A stretch of 64,000 nucleotides of DNA from Castanea sativa (taxonomy: Eukaryota; Streptophyta; Magnoliopsida; Fagales; Fagaceae), in assembly GCF_040712315.1 (NCBI RefSeq), contig NC_134020.1, forward strand, positions 8,676,825 to 8,740,824. The letters are read 5' to 3'. The notes under the pieces were generated by a model. The model was not told the DNA's origin. It did no database searches and saw only the letters and a list, made by a program, of their open reading frames with translations. A program made the translations under genes and the position numbers. Numbering within the stretch: the stretch's first letter is position 1; the number at the start of each line of letters is the position of its first letter. This document shows, one piece after another, positions 22,071 to 32,453 of this stretch.

Positions 22071-23230
22071 GAAAGTTGATAAGATAGGAAGGTAGCAAAT
22101 AGGGTCTCTCTTTAAGGAAGAATACCCTTATTGTACAAGAGTGGCCACTTTTTCCTCACATAATACAAATCTGAGCAAAGCAAGAACATTCCATTCTTGC
22201 TGAAATTGTTGTTTTTCATCCCTTTTCTAGGGTTTTCCATGTACATCTTATGTCCTTTTACGTTCTTTCCATCACTTTCTTCTTCTCTAACATGCGTCAT
22301 GTTAAAGTTAGCATCTTTGTCACTTAGAAGCTTCTTCATGTAGATGTACTGTTAGATAACATAGTTTATTCCTCTATATAAGCTTAAATCAAACTTACAC
22401 GTATAATGGGCTAGGGGACTTGGCTACAAGTCACAAAGCGCGCCCCAAATGCCTGTATTAACTCCTTGAAGTTGTGGATGGAACCCTTCTTCAGACTGTT
22501 GAACCACCTCATTGTCATGGGGCCAAGACTAGAAGGGAACACCTTGCACAAAATTCCATCATTCCAAGAATAAAAGGCCATAAGTTAGGTGAAATTACAT
22601 ATGTGCTCTACCATATCCTTCTTACCATCGTAACAGGTTAAAGGCAGGCGATTCAAATGTCTCGGCATTTCGGTACGCTCTATTTCCTCAGAAAAAGGTG
22701 GCTTGGCTATCCTTCTTAGTGCTCAGCTCATGGCGTCCATGGTAGCATTTTAGTGCCCCTCCCTTTCTCTTCTCAGAGATACTGACTATCTTTAGACTTG
22801 TTTGACCTTTCCCTTGACCACCGAGAGTGGTTATGGTGAGATGATCCCTCTGTATGATTTCCCACCGAGTTATGGTCATGGGATAATCCCTCAGGAGTCC
22901 TCCTTCGGTGCTTTTGCCTTGTCTTCAACTCCAACTACCTAACTTACCTTCGTAGACTTTCTAACTCGCAATCCCGGTCACTATGGTACGAACCTTTTGG
23001 CATGTATGATACCATCCTTTCTCCCTAGGATGAAGCTACATGCGAGTCATCTTGAGTCTTATGCCAATCGCGGTCGTAGCACTCCTTCCTTCACTCATGT
23101 TCCACTAACCTAAGAACCCAGGATGAGCCTTTGGATCAGTTTCCACCAGACCATACCTTCATTTGCATATCGCTTCACCGTCCAGAAGTATCCTTCGCCA
23201 CCTCTAGACCTTCAGCGTAGTAGAAGATTC

Positions 23231-23246
23231 CCACATATGGCACCAA
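23231..23246 (-). other. Primer binding site of element A
   Basis: In element orientation TTGGTGCCATATGTGG follows the LTR end by one base. Element B has TTGGCATCGTCTGTGGGG in the same place, so the two share a site. The tRNA is not assigned. Confidence 0.7.
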
Positions 23247-23247
23247 T

Positions 23248-23897
23248 TGTAACGGGTTGTTCTTAACAACCTTGGACTCTTGGGCTTAGGTCCTCATTTA
23301 CTTGTACTCTGGGTTAGGCTTATCCCACAATAGGAGGTCCAAGAAATGGCTCTTAAGGTTACTGAGGGAATTTAGCTTATTTTGGCACCAAACTCTCTTA
23401 ATCATGGCTCAACCAAGACAATGGTTGTATAGCTAAGCCCCCACCTTGAAATCTGAACAAGATTTCTTAGTCCCCAAGATGTATTTTTCCTTATTACTCT
23501 CGTGTTTCCTTCCCCGAAATTTTCATCCCCTAATCCCTCCCTCTCTTCCTCTCTTTATACGCTCCTCTTAGCGAGGTTGTCATGATGAGAGGATATTCCC
23601 CACATCATTGGGCCCCTCCGTATTGTATCTCTAGACAAAGGGGGGCCTCCTTCTATTGCTGACGTGACATCCTAGTAACTTGTGCTTAGCGCCAGTTATT
23701 GCTCTATAGGCGAATTTTCCCAAGGCATTATCCCTCATTCACGACATTCTCCCTCATTCACGGCATGTCTTGAGGTTACTTGGTCGGCTTGTTTAGCCAG
23801 GCCATTGCAACTCGGCTAAGTGGGTTAAGATGGGCCGAGATGATTCGGTGAGTGGGCTTTGTAATTCGGAGCCGTCCTACTATTCTTAGTCCGTATA
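23248..23897 (-). repeat. Element A 5' LTR (right on plus strand)
   Basis: 650 bp from TGTAACGGG to GTCCGTATA. The terminal CA is mutated to TA, and the flanking ACAAT confirms the edge. Confidence 0.88.
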
Positions 23898-23902
23898 ACA
23901 AT

Positions 23903-24492
23903 AATCTAAAATAGTATTCTAAATACAATTTAGTATACAATACAACTACATAGTACAGTAGTCCACAAAAGTTATTAATAATTTAAAGATTTGTAAGACA
24001 ACAACCATTGAAAGCATAAACAAATATAATTAAATAACTAATCATACATTTTTGTCAAATTAATAATAATTTATGATATTTATATGTAATATCACTTATA
24101 TAAAAATATATGATAAAGGTAGATAAATAATAATAATGTCCTATTGTATAAAAACTAGTTACAACTTGCCACATATTATTGTGAAAATACTGTAAAAGTA
24201 ACTGTGAGAGACCGGGAAACTTTGTTGCTCTCAGAAAAGGGGTTAGGCATCGACTCTTTCCCTTTTCAGGATCATCTGGAGTCGTCACTTATTTTATAAG
24301 TAAAATAAGAAAACTTTACAAACTATAATATATCTTGAATAGTATGCATTCTTATTAATTGGAAATAATTACATCAAGGTAGAAAGAACATTACATTTCT
24401 TTGATTCCTCGATACATCTAGTAAAAAAAGGGAAAATACAAAGCCTTGTTTCATAGTTACAATCTACCCAAAATAAAATAAGACACTAAATC
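23903..24492. other. AT-rich flank and Ogre-like internal fragment
   Basis: 23,903-24,180 is AT-rich with no feature. 24,200-24,310 has CATCTGGAGTCGTCACTTAT, a phrase characteristic of the 5' internal region of Ogre-like Gypsy elements. The sequence continues at 26,964, so a solo LTR has split it. Confidence 0.5.
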
Positions 24493-24497
24493 TATCA

Positions 24498-26958
24498 TGT
24501 TAGGACATATGTGATTCATGTTAGGAACATATGTCATCATGTATTGGCTAATCCTTTGACAAAACGCACTTTACTTGTAATTGGGTAAATCTAGAATGTG
24601 TTTAATGCTTCAAGGAACAAGGTTTCAAGTTCAAGTGTTAAAACCGTGCAAGTCTATCCAAGAATCAAGTGATCAAGTGTTCGTTTTTAAAGCTCGACAG
24701 CTAGCTCAACAGCTAGTATCTATCGAGATTTAAAAAGTTGTTTAAGCTCGAAGCTCGACAGCTGCTCAACAGATAAGGTATCTATCGAGAATTATGAAAA
24801 TTAGATTTTCAATTCTGATTTCATTCCAATCTGTAAGTATGTGATTGGGTTTTTTTTCTCACAACCTTAAACATATATAAGGATTATTTTAAGGGCTGCC
24901 ACAAGTTGCATAGTTGCACAAGTGTGAAGCAAAGAGTTGTTCATGCAAATTGTGACCGGAAACCTAGTTTGCCCTAGTTCTTCTTTCTCTTGAAAAAACT
25001 GTTGTGTTTGTACACCGTAGGGATTTGTCACCAAACAACTTCGTGATCTTCATCATGTGATGAACTGAAGAACTTTGCAGCCAATATCCTTCTCAAGTTG
25101 GTGATTAAGTCCCGTACTGGGATCGTCGCATCTATTGGTTAGTCACGTACTGAGAGCCATGCATTAAAAGGAGAGATTGTCACTACAAAACAAGTCCAAT
25201 TGGGTATTGGGGTAAGGGTTCAACCGTTGGTTGGTATAAGGTACTGAGATTCCTTATTGTTAGGATTTGTGCCCTTAAATCCTATTGTATGATGCTATGT
25301 ATGATATTATGTATGACATTATGTATGACATGATGTATGACTTAATATTGTGATTGATAAAGTTGTTTTATTATTATCTAAAATAATGGTAACATGAATA
25401 TGAGACATTATCATATAGTCCATGAGATGCATTGTATGTGATTTATGTGAAAAGTCACAGAAGATGTAAATCACAAGTTCTTTGTAAACTCAGAATTTAT
25501 AGTTCGTAGTCGGTGATGAAATTGGGCATTTCATCTGCGAAGACTGTAACGTGTCAACTAAGATGATTTGTCTTGATCATGGAAGTGGAAACTTCTAGTT
25601 GATATGTTGATATGTTTTAAGAGTTAAAACATATTGAACTGGACCGCATTGTGAGATTTATTATTCTCCTAAAGACCGTCAAATGAATAATAAATCTCAC
25701 GACTTCTATTTGCATGAACTCTTAATCCTGAGAGAATAATGGACACGATCATGAAGTGTAGGTTGCTTTGATATATCGGGAGTGAGATGCGAAGTGACGG
25801 TCAAAACCTCGGTATGTTGGGCAGCCACATTTAGTGTTGATGGAACATATATTCTCAAGATGGAATTCATAGTCTCTTGATGGAGATTAAAATATTCCCT
25901 TGAGATAAGTTTAATGGTTCGATTATTCGAGAGAGTTAGGCCTAACCACTTTAGTAAGAAATTACTAAAGTATATATTTATGAAATTGGATTTCATAAAT
26001 ATATAATGAATAACTTTAAAGAATTAAACCGGGTACTCAAGGATAAGATGTAGTAATTTACAAAGTGGCAGTCTACATTTATGACTTTGTGTTACTACGA
26101 ATATTTTATGAAGGGGTTACGTGTATAATAAAGTCTTGGGATATAATTTATTAATAAGGCCTAGAGTGCAATTATATTTATATAGTGGTATTAAATATAA
26201 TTAATGGTAACTTTGGACTTGTCAAGAGTTGACGGAAAAGCCCAAGGCCCATTGGAGCTAGTGTCTTATTGGTCCCTTTTGGTCCCACTCCAAGCCACAC
26301 ACTAAAGCCCAATTGGAAAGGCCCAATAGGCCAACCCAATTAGATAATCAGTTAGTTATAAAGGGAGAAACATACAGAATTTTTATAAGAAGAGATTAGA
26401 AAAGAAAAAAAAAACGGTGTGTGAGAGAGTGTGAGACACACTTTCATTCTCCCTTTGAAAAACTGATTGAGAGACCACACATCTTGGGCGTAAAGTGGAA
26501 TTGGAGTGAAGATTAAAAGTGTTCCCAAGTGCTTCTAATCTTTGTTTTGAATTTCTCCACACCAAGGTACGCTATCTTGTTCTTAAATTCTGAAATTTAC
26601 ATTGTGCACGTTATCAATCATGAATGAAATAGATCCTAGTTCGTCGCTTCCGCTGTGGGTTTTGCATGAGATGCAAAACCAGATTTTTTTCCTTCACTTT
26701 ACTTGTAACCGCTTGTTGTGATAACAGTGAATTCTCGGGAGTGGTGACCTTAAAATCACCCGGTGGAGTTTTTGCCTTGGAGGTTTTCCCCATTCGAAAA
26801 CAAATTACCTTGTCAACTTTATTTTTTGCTGCATTTTATTTCAGTTGGTGATTTCTTTGTGCTACCATGAACATTGCATCTTAATTTGATTAATTAATAA
26901 ACTTGGCTAATTAATCAATTAATTTATCACAAGGGGTCAATACATTCTTGGCCTATCA
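24498..26958 (+). repeat. Solo LTR of Copia family C, interrupted by S copy 2
   Basis: It starts TGTTAGGACATATGTG and ends TTGGCCTATCA. It matches the LTR at 29,128-30,159 throughout. Flanks TATCA and TACCA form a target duplication with one mismatch. Without the S insertion it is about 1,017 bp. A TATA box lies near 24,866. GCTCGACAGCT and TATCGAG words recur at 24,695-24,800. Confidence 0.85.
25258..26696 (+). repeat. Solo LTR family S, copy 2
   Basis: 1,439 bp from TGTTAGGATTTGTGCCC to TTTTTTCCTTCA. Flanks CTTAT and CTTTA are an imperfect duplication. It sits in the U5 of a family C LTR; removing it rejoins TAAGGTACTGAGATTCC to TTACTTGTAAC as in the copy at 29,890. A perfect 10-bp hairpin stem lies at 26,658-26,680. 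Confidence 0.88.
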
Positions 26959-26963
26959 TACCA

Positions 26964-28330
26964 ACCTAAGATTCTAATGTTCGAGGGCTTGGCTACAGAT
27001 GGGAAGATGTTAGCCACCCACCCTACCCAGACAGAGTTTGAACTTCTAGACTTTAAATAACCATTAAATACCCATATTCAAACTGTCAAATGATGTACAA
27101 CAAATGCCATGTCAAATCCTAGACCTAGGGTTAAAATACTATTTAAGAACCTTAGATTTGCAATTTTAATTTGTGTAAAAAAAAGTTTGATGAGAATGCT
27201 TGGTGAAAAAATTAAATTTAAGTTTCCATAAAAGAAAAATAATGAATTTTTAAAAAAGTCAGATCTGGTTTGGATTTTTAAATGTGAAAAAAAAAAACAG
27301 ATTTTTTATGAAGTACAAATTTTATATGAAAAATGCAGATCTGGTTTTGTATTTTTTTTTTTAAAAAAAAGGGGTCAGATTTTTATTTTGAATAATGCAT
27401 AGCAGATTTTAAAAAAAAAAAATATTGATCAGATTTTTGTTTTGAAAATAGCAGAACAGATTTTATAAAAAATTATAGATAAGTCTTTTATTAAAAAATA
27501 GACTAGATTTTAAAAACAAAAGTTCAGATTAGATTTTATAAACAAAATACGAATCATATTTTATAAACAAAATACAAATCAGTTTTTTTTTTTATTAAAA
27601 AATATAGATCAGATTTTATTAAAAAAAAAAGTTCAGATCGGATTTTATTTTTGAAAATCGTGGAGAAAATGTAGATCTAGTTTTAGTTTGAAAAACAGGG
27701 AGAAAAATGCAGATCTGATTTTAGTTTTTAAAAAAATATGAAGAAAAAAAATGCAAATCTAGGTTTAGTTTTGAAAAAAACATGGAGAAAAAATGCAGAT
27801 TTGGTTTTAGTTTTGAAAGAAACATGGAGCTTTTATGATGGGTTCTTTTGCAGATCTATAATCTTAAGAAGAAAGTCAACCCTAAATTTGGGCATGTCCA
27901 TCAACTAATCATGTGAATTTTTCAAAAGCAAGAAGAGAGCATGCAATAACATATGACAAACATGGTTATATGAACACAAGAAGCAACATCACCTTCATAG
28001 AAAATAAAGCATAGATGAGAGCATGTTCTTGAAATTAAAATAAAAACAAAATCATGTTACGGAAAGTAAAGTTAGAATAATACCTGCATTAACGTATTCC
28101 ACAAGCAGAGAACTATCCTAAAGATCAAAAATAATGAAGTTTTAAGGATCTAGTAAGGCCACTTAACAGAAAAGAAATTCCTAAAGCAAAGTTTCCAGAA
28201 TTTCTTTAATGGAAGGGGAGAGAGAAGTCTTAAAAAGGGGGTCTTGATTTCTGGTTTTAATTCCCTATTTATAGAGGCATGGTGCTTAAAAAATAAGGTA
28301 GATTTGATCATATACGAATTAGGTCAAATT
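26964..28330. other. Ogre-like Gypsy internal remnant
   Basis: 26,975-27,050 (TTCGAGGGCTTGGCTACAGA then GGGAAGATGTTAGCCACCC) resembles the Ogre-type 5' internal region and continues 24,492. No gag or pol is recognisable here. The rest is A-rich repeat (27,170-27,840) and AT-rich sequence without a gene. Confidence 0.5.
27170..27840. repeat. A-rich minisatellite with CAGATYTGGTTTT core
   Basis: About 15 imperfect copies, 30-45 bp each, of CAGATCTGGTTTTAGTTTTG followed by an A run and ATG-GAGAAAAATG. The copies differ mainly in the length of the A run. Confidence 0.75.
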
Positions 28331-28465
28331 TTTATACCTAAAAAATCAAAATGGATGTGTTTTGGCTTGATCTGATGATTTTTGGGCCAGGCCTCAAAGT
28401 TGTGCCAATTAGCACTAGGGAAGTGCTGATTGGCACTCCAGGAGTGCTGATTGGCACTCTCAAGT

Positions 28466-28955
28466 CACTACAAGAAAAATTCCTATTAGCGACCAAGAAT
28501 TTTTTACGAATCCAAAAAACCCTATCAAAAAATCTTATCTGTGATGGTAAAATAAAGCCCTCGCAAATACTTGGTAAAATGTGAAATATTTGTGACCAAC
28601 AAAAAAAGCTATTGCAATTATGTGTTATAGCCGTCACAAATACTAATATTTTGGAGGGAAATTTCCCTCCATATTATTTGCGAGGGACAATTAAAAATCT
28701 CTCACAAAAAGTGTATTATTTATGACGGTTAAAAAAACCGTCACTAATACTAAATTATTTGCGAGGACTACGATTGACCTTCACAAATAATCATTAAAAT
28801 ATCAAAAAATTTGGAGGGAAATGTTCCCACCAAATTATTTCCGAGGGACAATAAAAATCCCTTACATAAAGTTTATTTTTTGTGTGGATTAAAAATATGC
28901 CCTTACTAATATTATATTATTTGCAAGGGCCACCATTGACCTTCGCAAAAATAAT
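28466..28955 (+). mobile_element. Truncated CACTA transposon end
   Basis: It begins CACTACAAGAAAAATTCC, the standard plant CACTA terminus. About 480 bp of subterminal repeats follow: TTTGCGAGG, GACGGTTAAAAAAACCGTC, and GGAGGGAAATTTCCCTCC hairpins in both orientations. The opposite end is missing; a Copia scrap starts near 28,969. No transposase is present. Confidence 0.8.
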
Positions 28956-28975
28956 AGAATATTCTTTAGATACTA

Positions 28976-29127
28976 GGATTACCTCTATTGAAGGATGTCT
29001 TATACATCAAAAGGCTTAAGGTGAATCTCTTAAGCATCACTCAAATATGTGATGAGGACTTCCTTGTTCAATTCTCAAAGAAAGGATGTATAATTATTGA
29101 TGAAGAAGGGATTCAAGTCTTGGAGGG
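28976..29127 (+). pseudogene. Copia pol scrap (protease/integrase junction)
   Basis: About 50 codons read through without a stop and give VLYIKRLKVNLLSITQICD and FLVQFSKKGC, the conserved stretch after Copia protease that precedes the integrase zinc-binding region. It ends exactly where the family C LTR begins, so that LTR interrupted it (or was joined to it). The continuation is not seen in the window. Confidence 0.75.
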
Positions 29128-30159
29128 TGTTAGTACATATGTGATTCAATGTTAGGAACATATGTCACTATTTTATGTAATTGGATAATCCTTTGACAAA
29201 ACACATTTTACTTGTAATTGGGTAGATCTAGAATGTGTTTAATACTTCAAGAAATCTTGTTTCAAGTTCAAGTATCGAAGCCATGCAAGTCTGTCCAAGA
29301 TTCAAGTGTGAAAAGTTCTGTTCATAAAAGCTTGACAGCTAGCTCGATAGCTAGCATCTATCGAGACTTGAAGAGCTGTTCCAACCCGTGGCTCGACAGC
29401 AGCTCGACAAATAGAGTATCTACCGAGATTTATGAAACTCAGAATTTTTGGTCTATTTTTCATCCAATCCGTGATTATATGTTTGGACTTTCTTTTCTCA
29501 ACACCCTAGACATATAAAAGGATTATTTTAAGGGCCATCAAAGGTTGCACAACCAAGACACAAGTTGCACAAGTGTTGAGCAAAGTTTGTTCAGGTAAAT
29601 TGTGACCGAAGATCTAGTTCACCCTAGTTCATCTTTCATGTAAAGAAGCTGTTGTGTTTGTACGCCGTAGGGTTTTGTGACCAAGGAGCTTCTCAATCTT
29701 CATCATGTGATGAACTGAAGAACTCTGCAATCAACATCTTTCTCTAGTTGGTAACTGAAGTCGCGTACTCGGATCCACGCAATTGGTTAGTCACGTACTT
29801 GGAGTCGTGCATTGAAATGAGAGATTGTCACTACAGAACAAGTCCAATTGAGTATTGGGGTAAGGGTTCAACTGTAGGTTCGTATAAGGTACTAGGATTC
29901 CTTTACTTGTAACTGCTTCATGTGATAATAGTGAATTTTCGAGAGTGGTGACCTTAAAATCACCTAGTGGGGTTTTTGCCTCAGAGGTTTTTCCCATTCG
30001 TAAACAAATTACCGTGTCAATTTATTTTCAGCTGTACTTTAGTTTATTGGTGATTTGTTTGTGCTACCACTCGTTTGCATGTTAATTTGATTAATTAATA
30101 AACTTGGCTAATAAATCAATTTATTTATCACAACGGGTAAATACGTTCTTGGCCTATCA
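29128..30159 (+). repeat. 5' LTR of element C
   Basis: 1,032 bp, from TGTTAGTACATATG to GGCCTATCA, matching the solo LTR at 24,498-26,958. It contains GCTAGCTCGATAGCTAGC near 29,340, a near-perfect palindrome, and a TATA box near 29,512. Confidence 0.88.
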
Positions 30160-30161
30160 AG

Positions 30162-30179
30162 TGGTATCAAAGCAGGCAC
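30162..30179 (+). other. Primer binding site of element C, initiator tRNA-Met type
   Basis: TGGTATCAAAGCAGGCAC begins two or three bases after the LTR end; ten of the first twelve positions or better match the common Copia site. Confidence 0.8.
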
Positions 30180-30231
30180 ACTCTAATTAGGGTTTAATCT
30201 TTGCTGTAAGATCCATTGACCCCTATATGTC

Positions 30232-31463
30232 ATGGATAAAGGACAGTCACTTATTGTACCTCCTTTATTTGATGGAACTAACTATGCATACTGGCAAGCT
30301 GTGGAGATAGGCCTGACCAAGCCGAAGGAAGCGCCGGCCGACTGGGATGATGCAAAGATCAAGGCGGCTAACTTCAACAACAGAGCATTGAATGCCTTAT
30401 TCAGTGCAGTCACACTAAAGGCCAAGAGCAGTGACACTGATGAGTCTTCCGACGAAGAAGATTCTAAAATGAAGTCCTAGATCACCCGGCAATTCAAGAA
30501 GTTCATGAAGAATGCCAATGCAAAAGGCTTTGATAAGGACTGTAAGCAATCAAGTTCTTCACCATATAAGAGCCAAGGCAAAGGAAAGAAGGATGCAAGG
30601 GATGGCGGTCAGTACACTGTTCCTTCAGGGCTAAAGTGTTTCAGTGTTAAGGATTCGGTCATATGAAACAAGAGTGCCCTACTTATCTCAAGTCTATTGG
30701 GAAAAGCAAGGCACTTGCTACTACCTTGAGTGACACTGAACCTGAGGATGATTCCAAAAATAAGAATGACGGAATCCTAAATGCCTTCACCACTTGTGTC
30801 AATCCTACTGAAGGGATTGTAAAAGAGGTGGATGAAGGAGAAAACTTGGCGGAGTCAAAATTTGAGAAGATGGATGAGCAAGATGACATCCACACTGCCT
30901 ATATAAAGTTATACAAAGTCTCAGAGAAACATGAGAAGTTGTATAGGTTGGCCACCAAGAAGCTCAGTGATGTGGAGCTTGAAAGAGAAGAACTCTCCGC
31001 AAAGTTTGATGAAGCCAATCAGACTATAGGTGCACTGAGGTTTGAGAACAATTTCTTGGCTGAGAAGACTAAGAAACTTGAGGAAGAACTGTTCCAAGTC
31101 AGAGTTCAACTGGAAAGGTCTTCAAGCACTAAGCTCGATGAGATGCTTAGTCTTCAGAAATCTGCTTCTGATCGAACTAGTTTAGGGTATGATTTCTCTT
31201 CTTCTAATATTGCTTCTACTAGTACTACTGTTTTTGTTCATCCTAGTAATAATGTTGAAATTGGGAACACTAATGTGAAAACTGATTTAGCTAGTGAGAA
31301 CATAGACAAGGGTAAATCTATCTTAGGAGCACCTCCTAAGCAGGATAAGAAAGAAGCTAAAAACCCTAGGGCTAAGAAGGCTAACTCTTAAAAGCCTAAA
31401 CAGAAGAAGCAGCATCTCTGTCATCACTGTGGAGCAGCCGGTCATACTCGACCTAATTGCTAT
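30232..31463 (+). pseudogene. Copia gag of element C with internal deletions
   Basis: ATG at 30,232 opens PPLFDGTNYAYW, the start of the Copia gag (UBN2-type) domain. The domain is far too short: the tryptophan motif passes straight to QAVEIGLTK, then SAVT passes straight to a Ser/Asp/Glu-rich segment, with a stop at 30,478. A degraded knuckle (GFGHMKQEC) lies at 30,640-30,680. An open frame, 30,663-31,391, follows and is largely coiled coil (residues about 75-155). An intact terminal knuckle C-HH-C-GAAG-H-TRPN-C is at 31,419-31,460 in a shifted frame. The two in-frame losses look like deletions of the central domain. It is non-functional. Confidence 0.8.
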
Positions 31464-31486
31464 AAGTGGTTAGCCACTCTAAGTGA

Positions 31487-32453
31487 TTCTGTCACTTTTT
31501 CTCTCTCTCCCCTTCTTGTTTTTGGTTATGCATTACTTGTGTGTTTTGCTTTACTGTTTTGAGTTAGTCTAGTTTTATGCATTGCTTTATTTTGTTTAAC
31601 ATGTTTTTGTTTGCCTATTTTCAGTTTTGCTTTATTTTGTTTTTCACAAAAAAAAAAATTAAAAAATTAAAAAATACAAAAATAGTGTGTGTTTGTGTAC
31701 ATTGGTACTTGTGTACATTGCATGGCCATTGAAACAATGTTTTCTAAACTTTGTATTTCTTGTAACTTAGATGAGCATCTCTATATACAACTAAGCAAGT
31801 GAGCTTTGTGGCTTGTGTTTGTGATGAGTAACGTTAAGTAATCTCTTGTACCCAACACTCGTATCACTTTTTTTGACGAGAATGACTAAAAAATCCTAAG
31901 AAAAAGGTATAAATAACCATCTCACCACTATTGCCCACCAATCATGAAATAACATCTGTATGCTTCAGCATAGCAAAAGTGCAATGTCAAAAAACTTAAC
32001 ATAATTGGATATTTCTTTTCTCTCTTTTGTATGCACATGCATGATATGCTTAATAAAAGAAAATATATGCAAAGAAAAATAAAAAGCAAAAAGATCAAAA
32101 TGCTTTATATATGATTGCAAGCGTGTACTCTAGGAGACGTGGGAGTTATAGGATGTACCTCGAAGGTGATAGTCCCCAGCAAACAATTATGATCGTGTGT
32201 GAGTTAAAAGTGATTTACGAATATAGCACTTTGTATTCTTTAGATGAACCTTTTGTTTACAGTCTAAAAAAAAAAACTTTTTATATATATCCTATATAAG
32301 AAAGGCCTGTCCTTATTTTCTAAAACATTGTACCCATAAAAAAATGATAGCACTTTCAACTTCAAAATGGTAGCCTAAAATTCAAGAATTCCAACCTTTT
32401 GTACTCTCTCTCTCTCTCTGTCTCTCAAAAGTGAATAAAAAAATTTTCCCATT
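31487..32453. other. Non-coding spacer after gag of element C
   Basis: AT-rich, with a pyrimidine-rich start, an A-rich core (31,645-31,690), GTGTGTTTGTGTACATTG, and a (CT)n run at 32,405-32,428. No pol motif was found. Its layout after a terminal zinc knuckle parallels 3,025-3,500. Confidence 0.55.

Larger units (their letters stand above)
18649..22405. repeat. Solo LTR of unknown family inside gag of element A, itself interrupted
   Basis: It starts TGTACATTACACC and ends TTACACGTATA, flanked by ATAGG (18,644-18,648) and ATGGG (22,406-22,410), one mismatch. Without the S copy inside, it is about 857 bp. It has GACTATAAGAAG near 19,100 as a possible TATA box, and no coding. An unknown LTR family is the best reading; the terminal CA appears mutated to TA. 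Confidence 0.55.
18060..23232 (-). pseudogene. Gag of element A, split by a nested insertion
   Basis: Coding parts are 22,406-23,232 (N-terminal arginine-rich region and capsid-like domain with SSLGPMTMRWFNSLKKGS and QAFGARFVTCS) and 18,060-18,648 (rest of capsid, a charged linker, and a knuckle YCTYHWDKGHTTEQC near 18,160). They join without loss once 18,649-22,405 is removed. Stops are present (for example after VP at about 22,410). It is homologous to element B gag at 43,960-46,890. Gag would package the element RNA. The knuckle looks better preserved here than in B. Confidence 0.8.
8183..23897 (-). mobile_element. Tat/Retand-like Gypsy element A, decayed, with nested insertions
   Basis: The LTRs (8,183-8,795 and 23,248-23,897) start TGTAACGGGTTGTT on the plus strand and are flanked by a perfect 5-bp target duplication ACAAT (8,178-8,182 and 23,898-23,902). 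In element orientation the order is LTR, PBS, gag, PR, RT, (RNase H), integrase, tandem array, antisense ORF, PPT, LTR. An extra ORF antisense to pol between IN and the 3' LTR is known from Tat/Retand-type elements. At least four LTR insertions and one MITE interrupt it. The RT thumb and most of both RNase H regions are gone, and IN has a lost catalytic Glu, so it is dead. Confidence 0.88.
29128..31486 (+). mobile_element. Copia element C, gag only, no 3' LTR in window
   Basis: A 5' LTR (29,128-30,159) is followed by an initiator-Met-type primer binding site and a gag with two zinc knuckles. A non-coding spacer then replaces pol, and no 3' LTR of this family follows before the window ends. 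Left flank GAGGG (29,123-29,127) has no partner. The layout parallels the element at 1,612-7,067. Confidence 0.75.

Noticed and set aside
27170..27840. CRISPR-like spaced repeats
   Set aside because: Repeat spacing is irregular, spacers are A runs, and the genome is eukaryotic; it is a minisatellite.
2147..30179. tRNA genes suggested by tRNA-like bases
   Set aside because: These are primer binding sites adjacent to LTRs, complementary to tRNA 3' ends; no tRNA cloverleaf is present.
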